A stretch of DNA of 38,257 bases from JBCDBH01 sp039184055 (GCA_039184055.1 JBCDBH010000009.1:1-38257); one strand, 5' to 3'. Positions 22,801-33,549 are shown, numbered from the stretch's first letter. The notes: generated from the letters alone by a model not told the origin. Made by a program: numbers and translations.

Positions 22801-24249
22801 AAAGTCGATGGCGTCGGTCCGACCGGTGGTGACTTCACGCACGGTGACGACTTGGCTACCGCCGAGCGTGTGGGTCGCGGTGATCGGATCGCCAAAGCTC
22901 TCGACGATGCCGTTGCCGACGAAGGCAGGTCCGAGAATAATGTCGACCGGACCTTCGAAGCGACCAAGTGTCGTCTCTGGGATGGTCAACGTCTCACTGT
23001 CGCTGTTGACGGCGAAGCTCACCTGGGTGGTGTCGGCCTGGCCGGCGATATCGAGGCTGGGCGCATCGACGCGAATCCCATTGGCGTCGTGCTCGATGAG
23101 AAAGGCCGCCGGTCGACCGTAGGGGTCGAGCCAGGCGATACGGGAGCCGACGGTGGTGACGGTAGCGGTGACGAGAGTGCCGCCGTCGTCGTAGGTCAGG
23201 GTGAGCGTGTCACCGGCTGTGGATTCGAGCGCGCCGTTGCCGCTCGACGCCACGCCTGAGGCCAACGAGAGCCGTCCCGCGAAGAGGGAGCGGGTCGAGC
23301 CGGTTTCGGTGAGGGCAACGGTTTCGACATCGCCGGTGAGGCCGGAGGCGACGGTGACGTTGACCGAGCCTTGACCCGGCGCGGCGCCGATTTCGTTGTC
23401 AAAGACACGCAGGTAGGCGACGTCACCATCGAGCAGTTCGGTAACTGAGGCACCGAAGCGATCGACAAAGCCAACCGAGCTGGCGACGACGATCGCGGTG
23501 GCCGTGACGTCGGCGGCGTTTTGCGGTGGGTTGTAACGTAGCTGGTAGGTGTCGCCGATTTGCGCGGTGAGGATGCCGTCGACGGTGGTGACCGCTCCCC
23601 CACCGGCGACGATCGAGCCCGTAAACCAGCCGTTGCGCTCGTTGCCGTGGGAATCGACAGCCTCGTCGACATAGAGCACTTCGTAATCCCCCGCCGATGA
23701 GGTCAGCTCGACCACGAGGTTGTCGAAGGTGCCGACCTGGCTGTTGGTCGGGCGATAGACCTCGATGGTCAGCGGCTCGGCAAACGCGAGCTCGGTCACC
23801 CACGCGTCTTGAGCGTTGCGGAACCACGCCTGGGCGCCGACGGTGGCGACGGTGACGTTGAAGCCGGCTGCAGAGACCGTGATCTGCTCGATCGGATCGT
23901 CGATCATCGTCCGGGGTCCGAGCTCGACCGTGCTGCCGTACCAGGCGCCAGAGATGCTTATCGCCTGGGTCGGCAAGCTGGCGGTGAACACACCGGTGTC
24001 GGGTCCAGTTTCGATGAGAAAGAGGTCTTCACGATCACCGGTAACTGCGGTGGTCACCTCGCCGTAGATCTCGTCGGGAAAGTTGGGATCGTAGTTTTGC
24101 GACGGTGCGATCACACGCACGGTAAGCGGAGCGTTTTCCACCTGGGTGGTGCTGGGGGCGCCGAGGGCATCGAGGACGTCGAGCTGGGCATGGACGGTGG
24201 TGGCGAGAAAAAAGACGATGAAGCACACGAGCAATCGATAACGGGTCAT
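19900..24249 (-). CDS. Giant secreted protein: beta repeats, cadherin-like, PKD and duplicated C-terminal modules
   Basis: 1449 residues. ATG at 24247-24249 has GGAGG six bases upstream and opens a clear signal peptide (RLLVCFIVFFLATTVHA); a longer frame to 24318 lacks these. Residues about 23-680 hold five or six divergent beta domains, several beginning with a (V/I)-x-D-x-x-G/D-x-P line (WLDPYGRPAAF, AIDFLGRPTQRL, GVVDPVDQPVKAL). Two Cadherin_5/Big_9-like domains follow (about 681-863, with DDLATTDEDLAVNVDVLAND and SGTDTFTYVIDDG). Then come a PKD domain (863-953, YHWDFGDGG), a module of about 200 residues, a second PKD (1160-1246, YHWDFGDGA) and a second copy of the module to the end. The modules share SNQVNTKFRD and VPVLTWE. 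No sorting tail is seen. Likely a surface or secreted scaffold or adhesin; the module is unrecognised. Confidence 0.87.
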   Translation of the reverse strand: MTRYRLLVCFIVFFLATTVHAQLDVLDALGAPSTTQVENAPLTVRVIAPSQNYDPNFPDEIYGEVTTAVTGDREDLFLIETGPDTGVFTASLPTQAISISGAWYGSTVELGPRTMIDDPIEQITVSAAGFNVTVATVGAQAWFRNAQDAWVTELAFAEPLTIEVYRPTNSQVGTFDNLVVELTSSAGDYEVLYVDEAVDSHGNERNGWFTGSIVAGGGAVTTVDGILTAQIGDTYQLRYNPPQNAADVTATAIVVASSVGFVDRFGASVTELLDGDVAYLRVFDNEIGAAPGQGSVNVTVASGLTGDVETVALTETGSTRSLFAGRLSLASGVASSGNGALESTAGDTLTLTYDDGGTLVTATVTTVGSRIAWLDPYGRPAAFLIEHDANGIRVDAPSLDIAGQADTTQVSFAVNSDSETLTIPETTLGRFEGPVDIILGPAFVGNGIVESFGDPITATHTLGGSQVVTVREVTTGRTDAIDFLGRPTQRLPLDGEVILRAYSTSDNQDPANVDSAFGQIGFDFFSLDETAIDSAIFETVLATSGQFVGDTVIVDGPGPNISLTVSVGEIGVVDPVDQPVKALALGADLRVRAYAPFYDTDPATLDTVMLRLRNVNAPFEVDVTATEAAIDSGIFAIDLTTFVDDPGTGSGYVVAGMGDRIQVILDPYAATGVSAEVVFLDHAIPTAIDDLATTDEDLAVNVDVLANDVDPEGNSLNLVGVTQPAHGVVIIEVDDTLTYTPAPGFSGTDTFTYVIDDGEDGRAQATVTVTVTEIVAPPVANDDLFATDEDIAIDLDVLANDSIEGTVLSVEIQNPPFQGSVEVLPSFAVRYTPSPDVFGLDTFSYRVVTDGGEAYANVGVDVAPVNDPPVMSFIGVSPQGGEAPVRITFYDGYSYDPEDGQISTYHWDFGDGGTAAVNFVDHVYTEPGVYTVVLTVGDSEGATSSLSTTVTVTAPVRHALFVVADELALGAGDQAALDRMLADGYQVTVRSDNLVQGSEAELHDVVVISSSVTSNQVNTKFRDTWVPVLTWEPYLLDDMEMTGVAAQIDYGSELAQTTVRIADPLHPLALGLSDAVTVLDTPDRITWGRPASGAEIVATVDNNAERATLFVFEADAQLDGGLTAPGKRAAFFLNDLGPAYLTPDGWALFDATLCWMTNCTRAPVARISATATQGIAPLSADFHAYGSFGDAFPILDYHWDFGDGATANGVTTSHVFPEGDHIVTLTVTDEGGLTTSRSLLISVQPAGAPTVLLITGAVPPGPADTAVQTRLESLGYVVDVIQAAASTTADATGKALVAISSTVNSNQVNTKFRDVPVPVLTWEAWLYDDMGMTPAGRGTGYNVIANQVSITISDPSHPLAAGLSGAVSFVPGTTSLRWGAPVAGSEIAATLSGDPSKATVFGFDTGAQLLGLTAPARRVGVPFFDESAASFTGDGWALFDAAVAWAVGD
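20261..20362 (-). repeat. Core of duplicated C-terminal module, second copy
   Basis: DNA-level similarity to 21134-21235 covers the codons for ISST-V-SNQVNTKFRD, VPVLTWE and the following LYDDMGM. It is the most conserved part of the two module copies in the 1449-residue protein. Confidence 0.65.
21134..21235 (-). repeat. Core of duplicated C-terminal module, first copy
   Basis: Partner of 20261-20362. It codes ISSSVTSNQVNTKFRD, VPVLTWE and LLDDMEM. The two copies are separated by a PKD domain, so a PKD-plus-module block was duplicated. Confidence 0.65.
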
Positions 24250-24328
24250 GACTCTCCTCCGTGGGTCACGAATGATGGAATTGGCGGCGCGCGCACGTCC
24301 GCCAGCCATGACGCGCAAGAAGCTTAGA

Positions 24329-24354
24329 GAACCGATCAGATTGGTTCGTTTTTT
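24329..24354. terminator. Hairpin with T-tract between kinase gene and secreted-protein gene
   Basis: GAACCGAT (24329-24336) pairs with ATTGGTTC (24340-24347) with one G-T pair and a CAG loop, followed on the plus strand by GTTTTTT. On the minus strand the same hairpin is preceded by AAAAAA and followed by TCTAAGCTTCTT. It lies just past the minus-strand kinase stop (24375), so its natural job is ending the kinase transcript. The better T-tract points the other way, suggesting bidirectional action. Confidence 0.5.
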
Positions 24355-24374
24355 CGTCGCGGACGAAATGAGGC

Positions 24375-26994
<2,620 letters not shown>

Positions 26995-27002
<8 letters not shown>

Positions 27003-27633
27003 CAGCGTCGTGTCCCCGCAGCTTGCGATAGAGCCAGGCTTTGGCGAGGCGGAAGCGTCGACGCACGGTGGGCTCGGACACCCCGAGCACCTCGGCGATC
27101 TCCTCGTGTTTGAGTCCACCGAAGAACCGCATCTCGACGATCTGCGCCAGCTCGGTGTCGTGATCGGCGAGGGCTTCGAGCGCGTCGTCGAGCGCCACCA
27201 GATCGCCACCTCGGGCCGCCGCCGCGAACACCGCCTCGTTGAGCTCGATGTGATTCGACCGACCGCCCCGGGCGCGCTTCTTGCGCGCGTGGTCGATCAG
27301 AATCCGCCGCATCATCCGCCCAGCAACGGCGAGAAAATGCGTCCGCCCCTGCCAGGTGAAGCCCCGTTGGCCGCTGAGGCGCAACAACGCCTCGTGCACC
27401 AAATCGCGAGTCTCATAGGTGTGCCCGACGTCCTCCCCCATCAACCGTCGCGAGGCCAGACGGCGGAGCTCGCTATAGAGGTGCGGCAGCGCCTGTTCGA
27501 GCGCCTCGTCGTCACCGTCACGCCACGCGGCGAGCAGATCGGTGACGCGACCGGGAGACGAGACGGTGGTGGTGTCTTCGTCGAGCGTTCCCGTGTCGTG
27601 TGTCATGCTCTGCTCCACCGATTCATCGCTCAT
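26995..27633 (-). CDS. ECF-type RNA polymerase sigma factor (TIGR02999-like)
   Basis: 212 residues. The sigma-2 region has LYSELRRLASRRLMGED, TRDLVHEALLRLSG and FLAVAGRMMRRILIDHARKK; the sigma-4 helix-turn-helix is EIAEVLGVSEPTVRRRFRLA (about 178-197). The RRLA...TRDLVHEA...MRRILIDHAR pattern matches the ECF group catalogued as TIGR02999, which usually sits beside TPR-bearing Ser/Thr kinases as here. GTGGAGG seven bases before ATG 27631-27633 supports the start. No anti-sigma factor is encoded next to it, so kinase phosphorylation is the likely control (inference). Confidence 0.93.
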
Positions 27634-27754
27634 GGTCTGCCTCCACCAACCGATCAGAGAAATGGTACGCCAAAGGCCCGCTGACGTTTACAAAGACCAC
27701 CCTAACCGTTGCTACGTTCCTTCGGAGCGTCCGTGACCTACGACTCGGCCCACC

Positions 27755-28402
27755 ATGACACCTCTCGATCCCGACTCTTTCGCCACCGCCGTCGACCATC
27801 TCGCGCGGCTCGACCCCGATCTCGCCCGGGTCCGTGAGCAATACGGCCAGCCGCCGTTTTTCTCGCGTCCACCCGGCTTTGTGTCGCTGGTCAAGATCAT
27901 TCTCGAACAGCAGATCTCGCTCGCCTCGGCCAAGGCGACCTTCGACCGGGTCGCGGCACGAACGGCGGTGACTCCAGAATCTATCGGCGCGCTCGACGAG
28001 CAAGCGTTACGCGATGTCGGGGTGACGCGGCAGAAAGCGCGTTATCTCGTCGGTCTGTCGCGGTGGATCGTCGACGGTGAGCTCGACCTCGACGCCATCG
28101 CGACGCTGAACGACGAGGCGGCACGCGCGGAGCTGGTGCGGGTGAAGGGCATCGGCAATTGGACCGCCGACGTCTATCTCTTGCTGGCTTTGGGCCGCGC
28201 CGACGTCTTCCCGGTGGGCGATCTGGCGCTGGTGGTGGGGGTGCAGGAGGTGAAGCGGCTGGAGACACGCCCGAAGGCCGAGGCGCTCGAAGTAATCGCC
28301 GAACCGTGGCGTCCGTGGCGAGCGGTGGCGACGCGGATGGTGTGGCATCACTACGTCAACCAGCGTGGCGTCGACATCTCGAAGATCGTCGACGTTTCCT
28401 AG
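27755..28402 (+). CDS. AlkA-like DNA glycosylase (HhH-GPD)
   Basis: 215 residues. It removes alkylated bases such as 3-methyladenine in base excision repair. The HhH motif is LVRVKGIGNWTADVYLLLAL (about 128-147), followed by DVFPVGDLAL with Asp156 as the expected catalytic residue. The N-terminal half has VSLVKIILEQQISLASAKAT, typical of the HhH-GPD fold. It is shorter than E. coli AlkA (282 residues) because the N-terminal TBP-like domain is absent, as in many bacterial homologues. No clear SD precedes the ATG. It is divergent from the sigma gene and convergent with the IPTL-CTERM gene. Confidence 0.88.
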   Translation: MTPLDPDSFATAVDHLARLDPDLARVREQYGQPPFFSRPPGFVSLVKIILEQQISLASAKATFDRVAARTAVTPESIGALDEQALRDVGVTRQKARYLVGLSRWIVDGELDLDAIATLNDEAARAELVRVKGIGNWTADVYLLLALGRADVFPVGDLALVVGVQEVKRLETRPKAEALEVIAEPWRPWRAVATRMVWHHYVNQRGVDISKIVDVS

Positions 28403-28413
28403 GCCCACAACGC

Positions 28414-28440
28414 AAAACGGACCGAGGCGATGCCCCGGCC
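28414..28440 (-). terminator. Terminator of the IPTL-CTERM gene
   Basis: On the minus strand GGCCGGGGC and GCCTCGGTC (complement of 28420-28440) form a 9-bp stem with two G-T pairs and an ATC loop, followed by CGTTTTG. It lies about 30 bases past the stop at 28469. Confidence 0.5.
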
Positions 28441-28468
28441 CGTCATGGGATGCGAGTGGCTGATCGGC

Positions 28469-29347
28469 TCAGCGACGACGCATGAAATAGAAGCCGAAAC
28501 CCGCGAGCAGCAAGACGAGAGCCATCAGGCCGTACTCACCGAGAGTCGGAATCTCGATCGGGCTCGGCGGCAGCGGCAGGGGCTCGAAGGCGAGCGCGGT
28601 GAGACCGTTTTCGGTCGCGCCGATCAGCGTCGCGGCGACGATGGTCGTGTCGATGGTGGCCAGGGTGTTGGGTCCGCCGCCACCGGCGCCATCGTTGACC
28701 ACGCCGTAGATCGTACCGGTCTGCGGATCGACCTCGAGCGCGTTGAAACGACCGATGACCGGCGGCACTTGACCGACCGGTGTCACCACGGCCGTGGCCG
28801 GATCGATGGTATTGAGAGCGGTGTTCGGACCACCGGTGAATTGCGAATGGTAGAGCACACCCTCGAGGTCGAAGGTCATGCCGTTGCCACCGGCGAGCGA
28901 CAAACCGGTATCGCCCACCAGCGTCGACATGCCCGTGGCGGTGTCGATGGTGTGGAGCGTATGGTTGGGGGCGTTGGTGGCATCGTAGGCGAATAGGGTG
29001 CCGTCGGCGCGGAAGGAAATATCGGTGACCGCACCGGTGAGCCCAGTCGGTCCGATCTCGGTACCCGCACCGGTCATCGGATCAATGGTCACCAGCACCG
29101 GGGTGTCGGAACCGTCGGCACGCTCACAGGTGGCGAAGAGCGTGCCAGCGGCATCGAAGTCGGCGCCGCTACAGCGCTCGAATCCGATCGGTCCGACGGC
29201 GACCGCCGCGCCGGTGCTCGGATCGACGGTATAAAGCGTCGACGGCGCGGCATTACCCTGGAAGGCAATGCCGTAGAGCGTCTGCGCGCTGGCGGCACTG
29301 ACGGTCAGAAGCAGAACGAAAAGCGTCGAGAGCAAAAGCTTGCGCAC
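28469..29347 (-). CDS. Surface protein with IPTL-CTERM sorting signal
   Basis: 292 residues, GTG start at 29345-29347 with AGGAG eight bases upstream. The signal peptide is about 1-21 (LLLSTLFVLLLTVSAASA). The body is a repeated beta-blade pattern with lines such as LYTVDPSTGAAVAVGPIG, VTIDPMTGAGTEIGPTG and LHTIDTATGMSTLVGDTG (DUF4394/propeller-like). The C-terminus is PSPIEIPTLGEYGLMALVLL, a further hydrophobic stretch and RRR, which fits the IPTL-CTERM signal handled by exosortase-type systems. No exosortase lies in this window. Likely secreted then processed at the membrane. Confidence 0.9.
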   Translation of the reverse strand: MRKLLLSTLFVLLLTVSAASAQTLYGIAFQGNAAPSTLYTVDPSTGAAVAVGPIGFERCSGADFDAAGTLFATCERADGSDTPVLVTIDPMTGAGTEIGPTGLTGAVTDISFRADGTLFAYDATNAPNHTLHTIDTATGMSTLVGDTGLSLAGGNGMTFDLEGVLYHSQFTGGPNTALNTIDPATAVVTPVGQVPPVIGRFNALEVDPQTGTIYGVVNDGAGGGGPNTLATIDTTIVAATLIGATENGLTALAFEPLPLPPSPIEIPTLGEYGLMALVLLLAGFGFYFMRRR

Positions 29348-29391
29348 GTTGGGATCTCCTCAAAAAAACAACAAGTCGTCGAGTCATGACA

Positions 29392-29421
29392 AAAGTACAA
29401 AGGTCGGCACGTCGCAATCAA
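29392..29421 (-). promoter_or_regulatory. Candidate sigma-70 promoter of the IPTL-CTERM gene
   Basis: On the minus strand TTGATT (29416-29421), an 18-base spacer and TACTTT (29392-29397) lie about 45 bases before the GTG start. Confidence 0.4.
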
Positions 29422-29448
29422 GGGTAGCGAGGCTGTTTTCGCGCGGAT

Positions 29449-31020
29449 TCAAGGCATTTCGACGAATTCCCTTCCTTCGGCCTCTTCGAATCGGTTGTTT
29501 TCGATCACCAAGTTCCGGGGTCGGTAGGGATAGTCCTCGCCTCCGAGCATGATCACGCCGTGACCGGAGCGGTTGATGGCACCCCGAAAGATGTTGCCGA
29601 TGAGGGTGATGGTGCCGGTGAGGGGCTGCGACTGGTGGCCGTGACGGATCCACACGCCACCTTCCCAGCCGACCGTGCTGACGAAGAGGTTGTCGGTGAG
29701 GATGACGTCGCCGATCGTCTCGCCGGGACTGTCGCCACCGCGAAAGAGGTTGACCATGACATCGCCATAGCGCCACGGCTCGTGGTGGTTGATCACCTCG
29801 TTGGCGTCGAAGACGACATCGGTGACTTCGCGGGCGTGCTCGTCTTCGCAATAGCCGGGGGAATGACCGTAGACGTCGAGCGCGACTTTGTGATCGAGCA
29901 CGTGGTTGTTGCGGATCGTCCAGTCACGGCTACACGGCCCGGCGGATACGAAACGCGCGCCCATCGGTGGCCCTTCGGCCCACGGCTGCCAAGCGGCAAC
30001 CTGGGCGTCCCAGATCGAATCGAGGATTTCGATCCCGGTGACATAGCCCCAGATACGGAAGCTGGTCGCGGCGGCGGACTTGCCACAGTCGTCGGCGTTG
30101 CAGCCGCGGAGACGACGAGTGATGTGTTGGAAGCGATAGGGCCCGGTCTCGATCGCGTCGGCAATGGCCTCGCCCCGGACGAACCAATCGCCGTTGTTGT
30201 CGACCAACACGTTTTCGACCGCGATCCACTTTGGACGAGTACGGGCGCTGAAGATGTTGAAGACCGAAATCGAAGACGACGTTCCGAGCTCGGTGACCCG
30301 GGCGCGGTTGATGTCGATCAGCTCGAGATCGTGCACGTAGACATGCTCGAGCACGCCTTCGCTCGGGCCTAGACGAAGAAAACCGCTGTCGATGACGTCG
30401 GTGGCGCTGCCGAAGTCGCGGGCGGTGAAGTGGGCAATCTCGACGTGGTCGTTGTGGGCGTTGAGCCGAATCGCCCGCGTGACGCCGGTGAGAACGGCGA
30501 GATCGTCGGGGTCGTGAGGCGGGTAGCTGCCGTCGGCGTCGTGATCCCAGCCAACCAGCATCGTAGGGTTGTCGGGATAACGCCAATCGCGCGCCTGGCT
30601 ACCCGTCTTGGCCACCGTGTAGTCACCCGCGAGCCCGGCGACCGAGGGGCGAAGATCGTCTTCGCGACACACGCCACGAAAACAGACGATGTCTTCGGCA
30701 CCGTCGGCGGGTCCGTCGGCGCGCTGTGTCCAGGCGTGGCCGATCGTCTGACACGGCGCGTCAGGGGTACCGCATGCAGCGTCGTCACGGCCCTTCTGGC
30801 AGTCGACGTAGATCAGATCCTCGTCGACGCCGTCACCATCGGGATCGGACGTCGTGCCGTTACAAACCCGGCAGTCTTCCGACTCGCCCCGGATGCCGTC
30901 GCGATCGAGATCGAAGCCACAGGCGCGGCTTTGGTAACCCCGTGGCGTGCTTTCGGCACCGAGGCTCGCAGCAAAACACAGCACGATCACAAGGCTCAGC
31001 AGCGGCGCGTGAGATCTCAT
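29449..31020 (-). CDS. Secreted right-handed beta-helix protein
   Basis: 523 residues from ATG 31018-31020, which opens a signal peptide (APLLSLVIVLCFAASLGA). A longer in-frame extension to 31680 is antisense to the next gene and is rejected. Near the N-terminus are aspartate-rich calcium-type loops (DLDRDGIRGESEDC, DPDGDGVDED) and several cysteines. From about residue 190 the sequence has short beta-strand/Asn repeats typical of parallel beta-helices (VLEHVYVHDLELIDINRARV, IEILDSIWDA, WTIRNNHVLDHKVAL, VILTDNLFVS, LVIENNRFEE). It resembles pectate-lyase-fold proteins, but no catalytic set is evident. The SD is weak. Confidence 0.85.
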   Translation of the reverse strand: MRSHAPLLSLVIVLCFAASLGAESTPRGYQSRACGFDLDRDGIRGESEDCRVCNGTTSDPDGDGVDEDLIYVDCQKGRDDAACGTPDAPCQTIGHAWTQRADGPADGAEDIVCFRGVCREDDLRPSVAGLAGDYTVAKTGSQARDWRYPDNPTMLVGWDHDADGSYPPHDPDDLAVLTGVTRAIRLNAHNDHVEIAHFTARDFGSATDVIDSGFLRLGPSEGVLEHVYVHDLELIDINRARVTELGTSSSISVFNIFSARTRPKWIAVENVLVDNNGDWFVRGEAIADAIETGPYRFQHITRRLRGCNADDCGKSAAATSFRIWGYVTGIEILDSIWDAQVAAWQPWAEGPPMGARFVSAGPCSRDWTIRNNHVLDHKVALDVYGHSPGYCEDEHAREVTDVVFDANEVINHHEPWRYGDVMVNLFRGGDSPGETIGDVILTDNLFVSTVGWEGGVWIRHGHQSQPLTGTITLIGNIFRGAINRSGHGVIMLGGEDYPYRPRNLVIENNRFEEAEGREFVEMP

Positions 31021-31041
31021 GTCGAGATCGTATCGGAGACG

Positions 31042-31068
31042 GGAACCTCGGGTCGTAGCCGTGTCTCT
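31042..31068 (+). promoter_or_regulatory. Candidate ECF-type promoter of the sulfane-sulfur operon
   Basis: GGAACC (31042-31047) and GTCTCT (31063-31068) are 15 bases apart, close to the AAC-N16-GTC layout shared by many ECF sigma promoters. They lie about 45 bases before the first gene. The operon encodes an ECF sigma factor (33550-34365) that could recognise it. No sigma-70 promoter is obvious in the same space. Confidence 0.35.
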
Positions 31069-31113
31069 TACGAGATGAGGCGCGACAAGCGCTTTCCATC
31101 TAGGAGGAAGACC

Positions 31114-32532
31114 ATGCTGTTCGAATCGTTCACCGCTGAAGGTTTGGCCCATTATTCGTACGCCGTTGGCTGTCAGGCGAGCAAGGAGATGGCGATCGTC
31201 GACCCGCAACGCGATGTCGATGGCTATCTCGCGTTCGCGCACGCCAAGGGCATGCGGATCACCCACGTGCTCGAAACGCATATCCACGCCGACTTCGCCT
31301 CGGGAGCGCGGGAGCTCGCCGAACGCACCGGTGCGACGGTGTACGAGTCGACGTACGACGCCGGTGAGACCTTCGAGATCGACTTTCCGCACCGGGATCT
31401 CGCCGATGGCGATGAGGTGCGGGTGGGCAATCTGCGGATCCGCGCGTTGCACACGCCCGGGCACACGCCGGAGCATCTGTCGTTCCTGGTGTTCGACGAA
31501 ACGCGTTCGGTCGACGTGCCGATGATGATGCTGACCGGTGATTTCCTCTTTGTCGGCTCGTTGGGTCGACCCGATCTGCTCGGCGAGGAGGCGAAGCGCG
31601 CGCTCGCCAACCAGCTCTTCGATTCGGTGCGCCAGGTGCTGCCGGCGCTGCCCGACGGGCTCGAGATCTACCCGGCGCACGGCGCGGGCTCGATGTGTGG
31701 CTCGGGAATGAGCGGTCGGCCGATGACAACGCTGGGTTTCGAGCGGCTCGCCAATCCGTATCTCGATCCGGCGCTCGATCGTGAGACGTTCGTCGCGCGG
31801 GTTCTCGGCTCGGTGCCACCGTTCCCTCCGTATTACCGACGGATGAAGGCGCTCAACAGCGCCGGTGCGAAATCGCTCGGCGCGGATGCGCTACCGGGCG
31901 AGGCGCTCGACGTCGACGGCTTTCAGCGTGCCATGGAAAACGGCGCGGTGGTGGTCGATCTACGGGATCAGCACGCGTTTGGTGGCGATCACATCGTCGG
32001 CTCGTTGGGCATCCCGTTTCGTGACGACCTGAGCGTGTGGACGTCGTGGATGGTGCCGTACGAGACACCGATTCTTCTGGTGACGGCCGATGAACGACAG
32101 CTCGAACCGGCGATCCGTCGTTTGGTGCGGGTCGGGCTCGACGAGGTCGCGGGCTGGCTCGACGGTGGCATCGCCACGTGGCGTGAACGGGGTTTGCCGA
32201 TGACGTCGCTCGAGCAGATCACCCCGGCCCAGCTCGAGGGTCATCTCGACGAAGTCACCGTGCTCGATGCGCGTGAGAACGGTGAGTGGGACGCGGGCCA
32301 TCTACGAGGCGCGCATCACATACCCGCGCACGCGGTGCTCGACCGGATCGACGAGGTCCGCGCGCTCGACGGGCCGATCGCGGTGATGTGTGGCAGCGGC
32401 TATCGCTCGACGGTGGCCGCCAGTCAGCTACAGCGTGCCGGCATCGGCAACCTGCTCAACGTCACCGGCGGGATGAACGCCTGGCGGGCGCTCGACCTTC
32501 CCGTGGTGAAGCCGACCGAGGCTACCGCGTGA
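31114..32532 (+). CDS. cstB: CstB-like persulfide dioxygenase / pseudo-rhodanese / rhodanese fusion
   Basis: 472 residues; AGGAGG six bases before the ATG. The N-terminal metallo-beta-lactamase domain has ETHIHADF (His56, His58, Asp60), HTPGHTPEH (His113, His117), LTGDFLFVGSLGRPDL (Asp143) and PAHGAG, as in ETHE1-type persulfide dioxygenases. The middle rhodanese-like domain (about 270-355) has LLVTADERQ where the active Cys loop should be, so it is catalytically dead. The C-terminal rhodanese has MCGSGYRST with Cys426. S. aureus CstB has the same three-part plan and turns persulfides into thiosulfate. The stop overlaps the GTG of the next gene. Function by homology of architecture. Confidence 0.9.
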   Translation: MLFESFTAEGLAHYSYAVGCQASKEMAIVDPQRDVDGYLAFAHAKGMRITHVLETHIHADFASGARELAERTGATVYESTYDAGETFEIDFPHRDLADGDEVRVGNLRIRALHTPGHTPEHLSFLVFDETRSVDVPMMMLTGDFLFVGSLGRPDLLGEEAKRALANQLFDSVRQVLPALPDGLEIYPAHGAGSMCGSGMSGRPMTTLGFERLANPYLDPALDRETFVARVLGSVPPFPPYYRRMKALNSAGAKSLGADALPGEALDVDGFQRAMENGAVVVDLRDQHAFGGDHIVGSLGIPFRDDLSVWTSWMVPYETPILLVTADERQLEPAIRRLVRVGLDEVAGWLDGGIATWRERGLPMTSLEQITPAQLEGHLDEVTVLDARENGEWDAGHLRGAHHIPAHAVLDRIDEVRALDGPIAVMCGSGYRSTVAASQLQRAGIGNLLNVTGGMNAWRALDLPVVKPTEATA

Positions 32533-33095
32533 TCGAGCTGCTGCGCGGGCCCTGGCCGTGGTGGATCGCCGGACCGATGATCGGTCTGGTGGTCCCCCTG
32601 CTGCTTGTGATCGGCAATCGGCTCTTCGGGGTCTCGGGCGTGCTGCGCGACGCCTGTGCGATCACGGTGCCAGCGGGGATTCGCTTCTTCCAATACGACG
32701 TCGCGGCGAATCGGTGGAATGCCGTCTTTGTGGTCGGGGTGCTGATCGGTGGAGTGATCGCCGGCACGCTGCTCGCCAACCCCGAGCCGATCGTGCTCGA
32801 TGCGGAGGTGGCCCAAAAGCTGGAAGGCTTTGGGATCGAGGATTTCGCGGGCTACGTGCCGGCTGATCTCTTCAGCTGGGAGGCGCTGCTGACCCTGCCG
32901 GGCTTCGTCGCGGTGGTCATCGGCGGTTTCCTGATCGGCTTCGGCGCGCGCTGGGCGGGCGGCTGCACCTCGGGTCACGCGATCAGCGGGCTTGCCGATC
33001 TCCAGCTGGCATCTCTCCTGGCGGTCTTCGGCTTTTTCGCCGGTGGCTTGCTGGTCGCGTGGCTGGTGTGGCCATGGCTGCTCGGAGGTGGATGA
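32529..33095 (+). CDS. YeeE/YedE-family permease, first half-size subunit
   Basis: 188 residues from GTG 32529, which overlaps the previous stop (GTGA). Membrane segments include MIGLVVPLLLVIG, AVFVVGVLIGGVIAGTLL and FVAVVIGGFLIGFGARWAGG. It carries the family motif GGCTSGHAISGL, whose cysteine is used in sulfur-compound (thiosulfate-type) transport in YeeE/TsuA. As in many bacteria the family is split into two small proteins that would assemble together; the partner follows with a TGATG overlap. Confidence 0.88.
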   Translation: MIELLRGPWPWWIAGPMIGLVVPLLLVIGNRLFGVSGVLRDACAITVPAGIRFFQYDVAANRWNAVFVVGVLIGGVIAGTLLANPEPIVLDAEVAQKLEGFGIEDFAGYVPADLFSWEALLTLPGFVAVVIGGFLIGFGARWAGGCTSGHAISGLADLQLASLLAVFGFFAGGLLVAWLVWPWLLGGG

Positions 33096-33520
33096 TGCGT
33101 GGCCTGCCGCTCTACCTGCTTCTCGGCATCTACTTCGGCGTGGTGCTGAGCAAATCGGAAGTGATCTCGTGGTTTCGCATCCAGGAGATGTTCCGCTTTG
33201 GCAGCTTTCACATGTATGGGGTGATCGGCACCGCCGTCGCGACCGCGATGCTCTCGCTGTGGCTGTTGCGTCGCTTTCAGGCCCGCGCGCTCGATGGCGA
33301 GACGATCGCGGTGCCTGCCAAGGCGATGACCCCGACCGGAGGCGTGCGCTATTGGGCCGGAGGCACCGTCTTCGGGCTCGGCTGGGGGCTGATCGGCGCC
33401 TGCCCGGGACCGATGTTCGCGCTCATCGGCCAGGGGCTGAGCGTGATGGTGGTCGGGCTGTTCGCCGCGATCGTCGGCACGTGGGTGTACGGATGGTTAC
33501 GGCCACATCTCCCGCACTGA
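33095..33520 (+). CDS. YeeE/YedE-like permease, second half-size subunit
   Basis: 141 residues. ATG 33095 overlaps the previous stop and has GGAGG (33084-33088) six bases upstream; ATG 33092 is an alternative. Four hydrophobic segments are visible (LPLYLLLGIYFGVVLS, MYGVIGTAVATAMLSLWLL, GTVFGLGWGLIGACPG, LSVMVVGLFAAIVGTWVYG). GACPGPMFALIG is the equivalent of the GC-S/P-G motif of the first subunit and has a conserved cysteine. The DUF6691/DUF395-type pair probably moves thiosulfate or another sulfur species made or consumed by the CstB-like enzyme. Confidence 0.85.
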   Translation: MRGLPLYLLLGIYFGVVLSKSEVISWFRIQEMFRFGSFHMYGVIGTAVATAMLSLWLLRRFQARALDGETIAVPAKAMTPTGGVRYWAGGTVFGLGWGLIGACPGPMFALIGQGLSVMVVGLFAAIVGTWVYGWLRPHLPH

Positions 33521-33549
33521 CCGGCTCGCGGCTCGATATGCTCGGGCCG

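Noticed and set aside
24250..24318. Extension of the giant secreted protein to 24318
   Set aside because: It would bury the signal peptide; ATG at 24249 has GGAGG at proper spacing.
27692..27720. GGAAC-N18-GTCTTT on the minus strand before the sigma/kinase pair
   Set aside because: Spacing is longer than the usual ECF promoter layout; kept only as a weak possibility.
31021..31680. N-terminal extension of the beta-helix gene to 31680
   Set aside because: It would lie antisense to the CstB-like gene, while a clear signal peptide begins at 31020.
33493..33549. Earlier starts (33493, 33538) for the Cys-tailed sigma factor
   Set aside because: 33493 would overlap the permease gene by 28 bases without an SD; the sigma-2 region begins well after 33550, though 33538 cannot be excluded.
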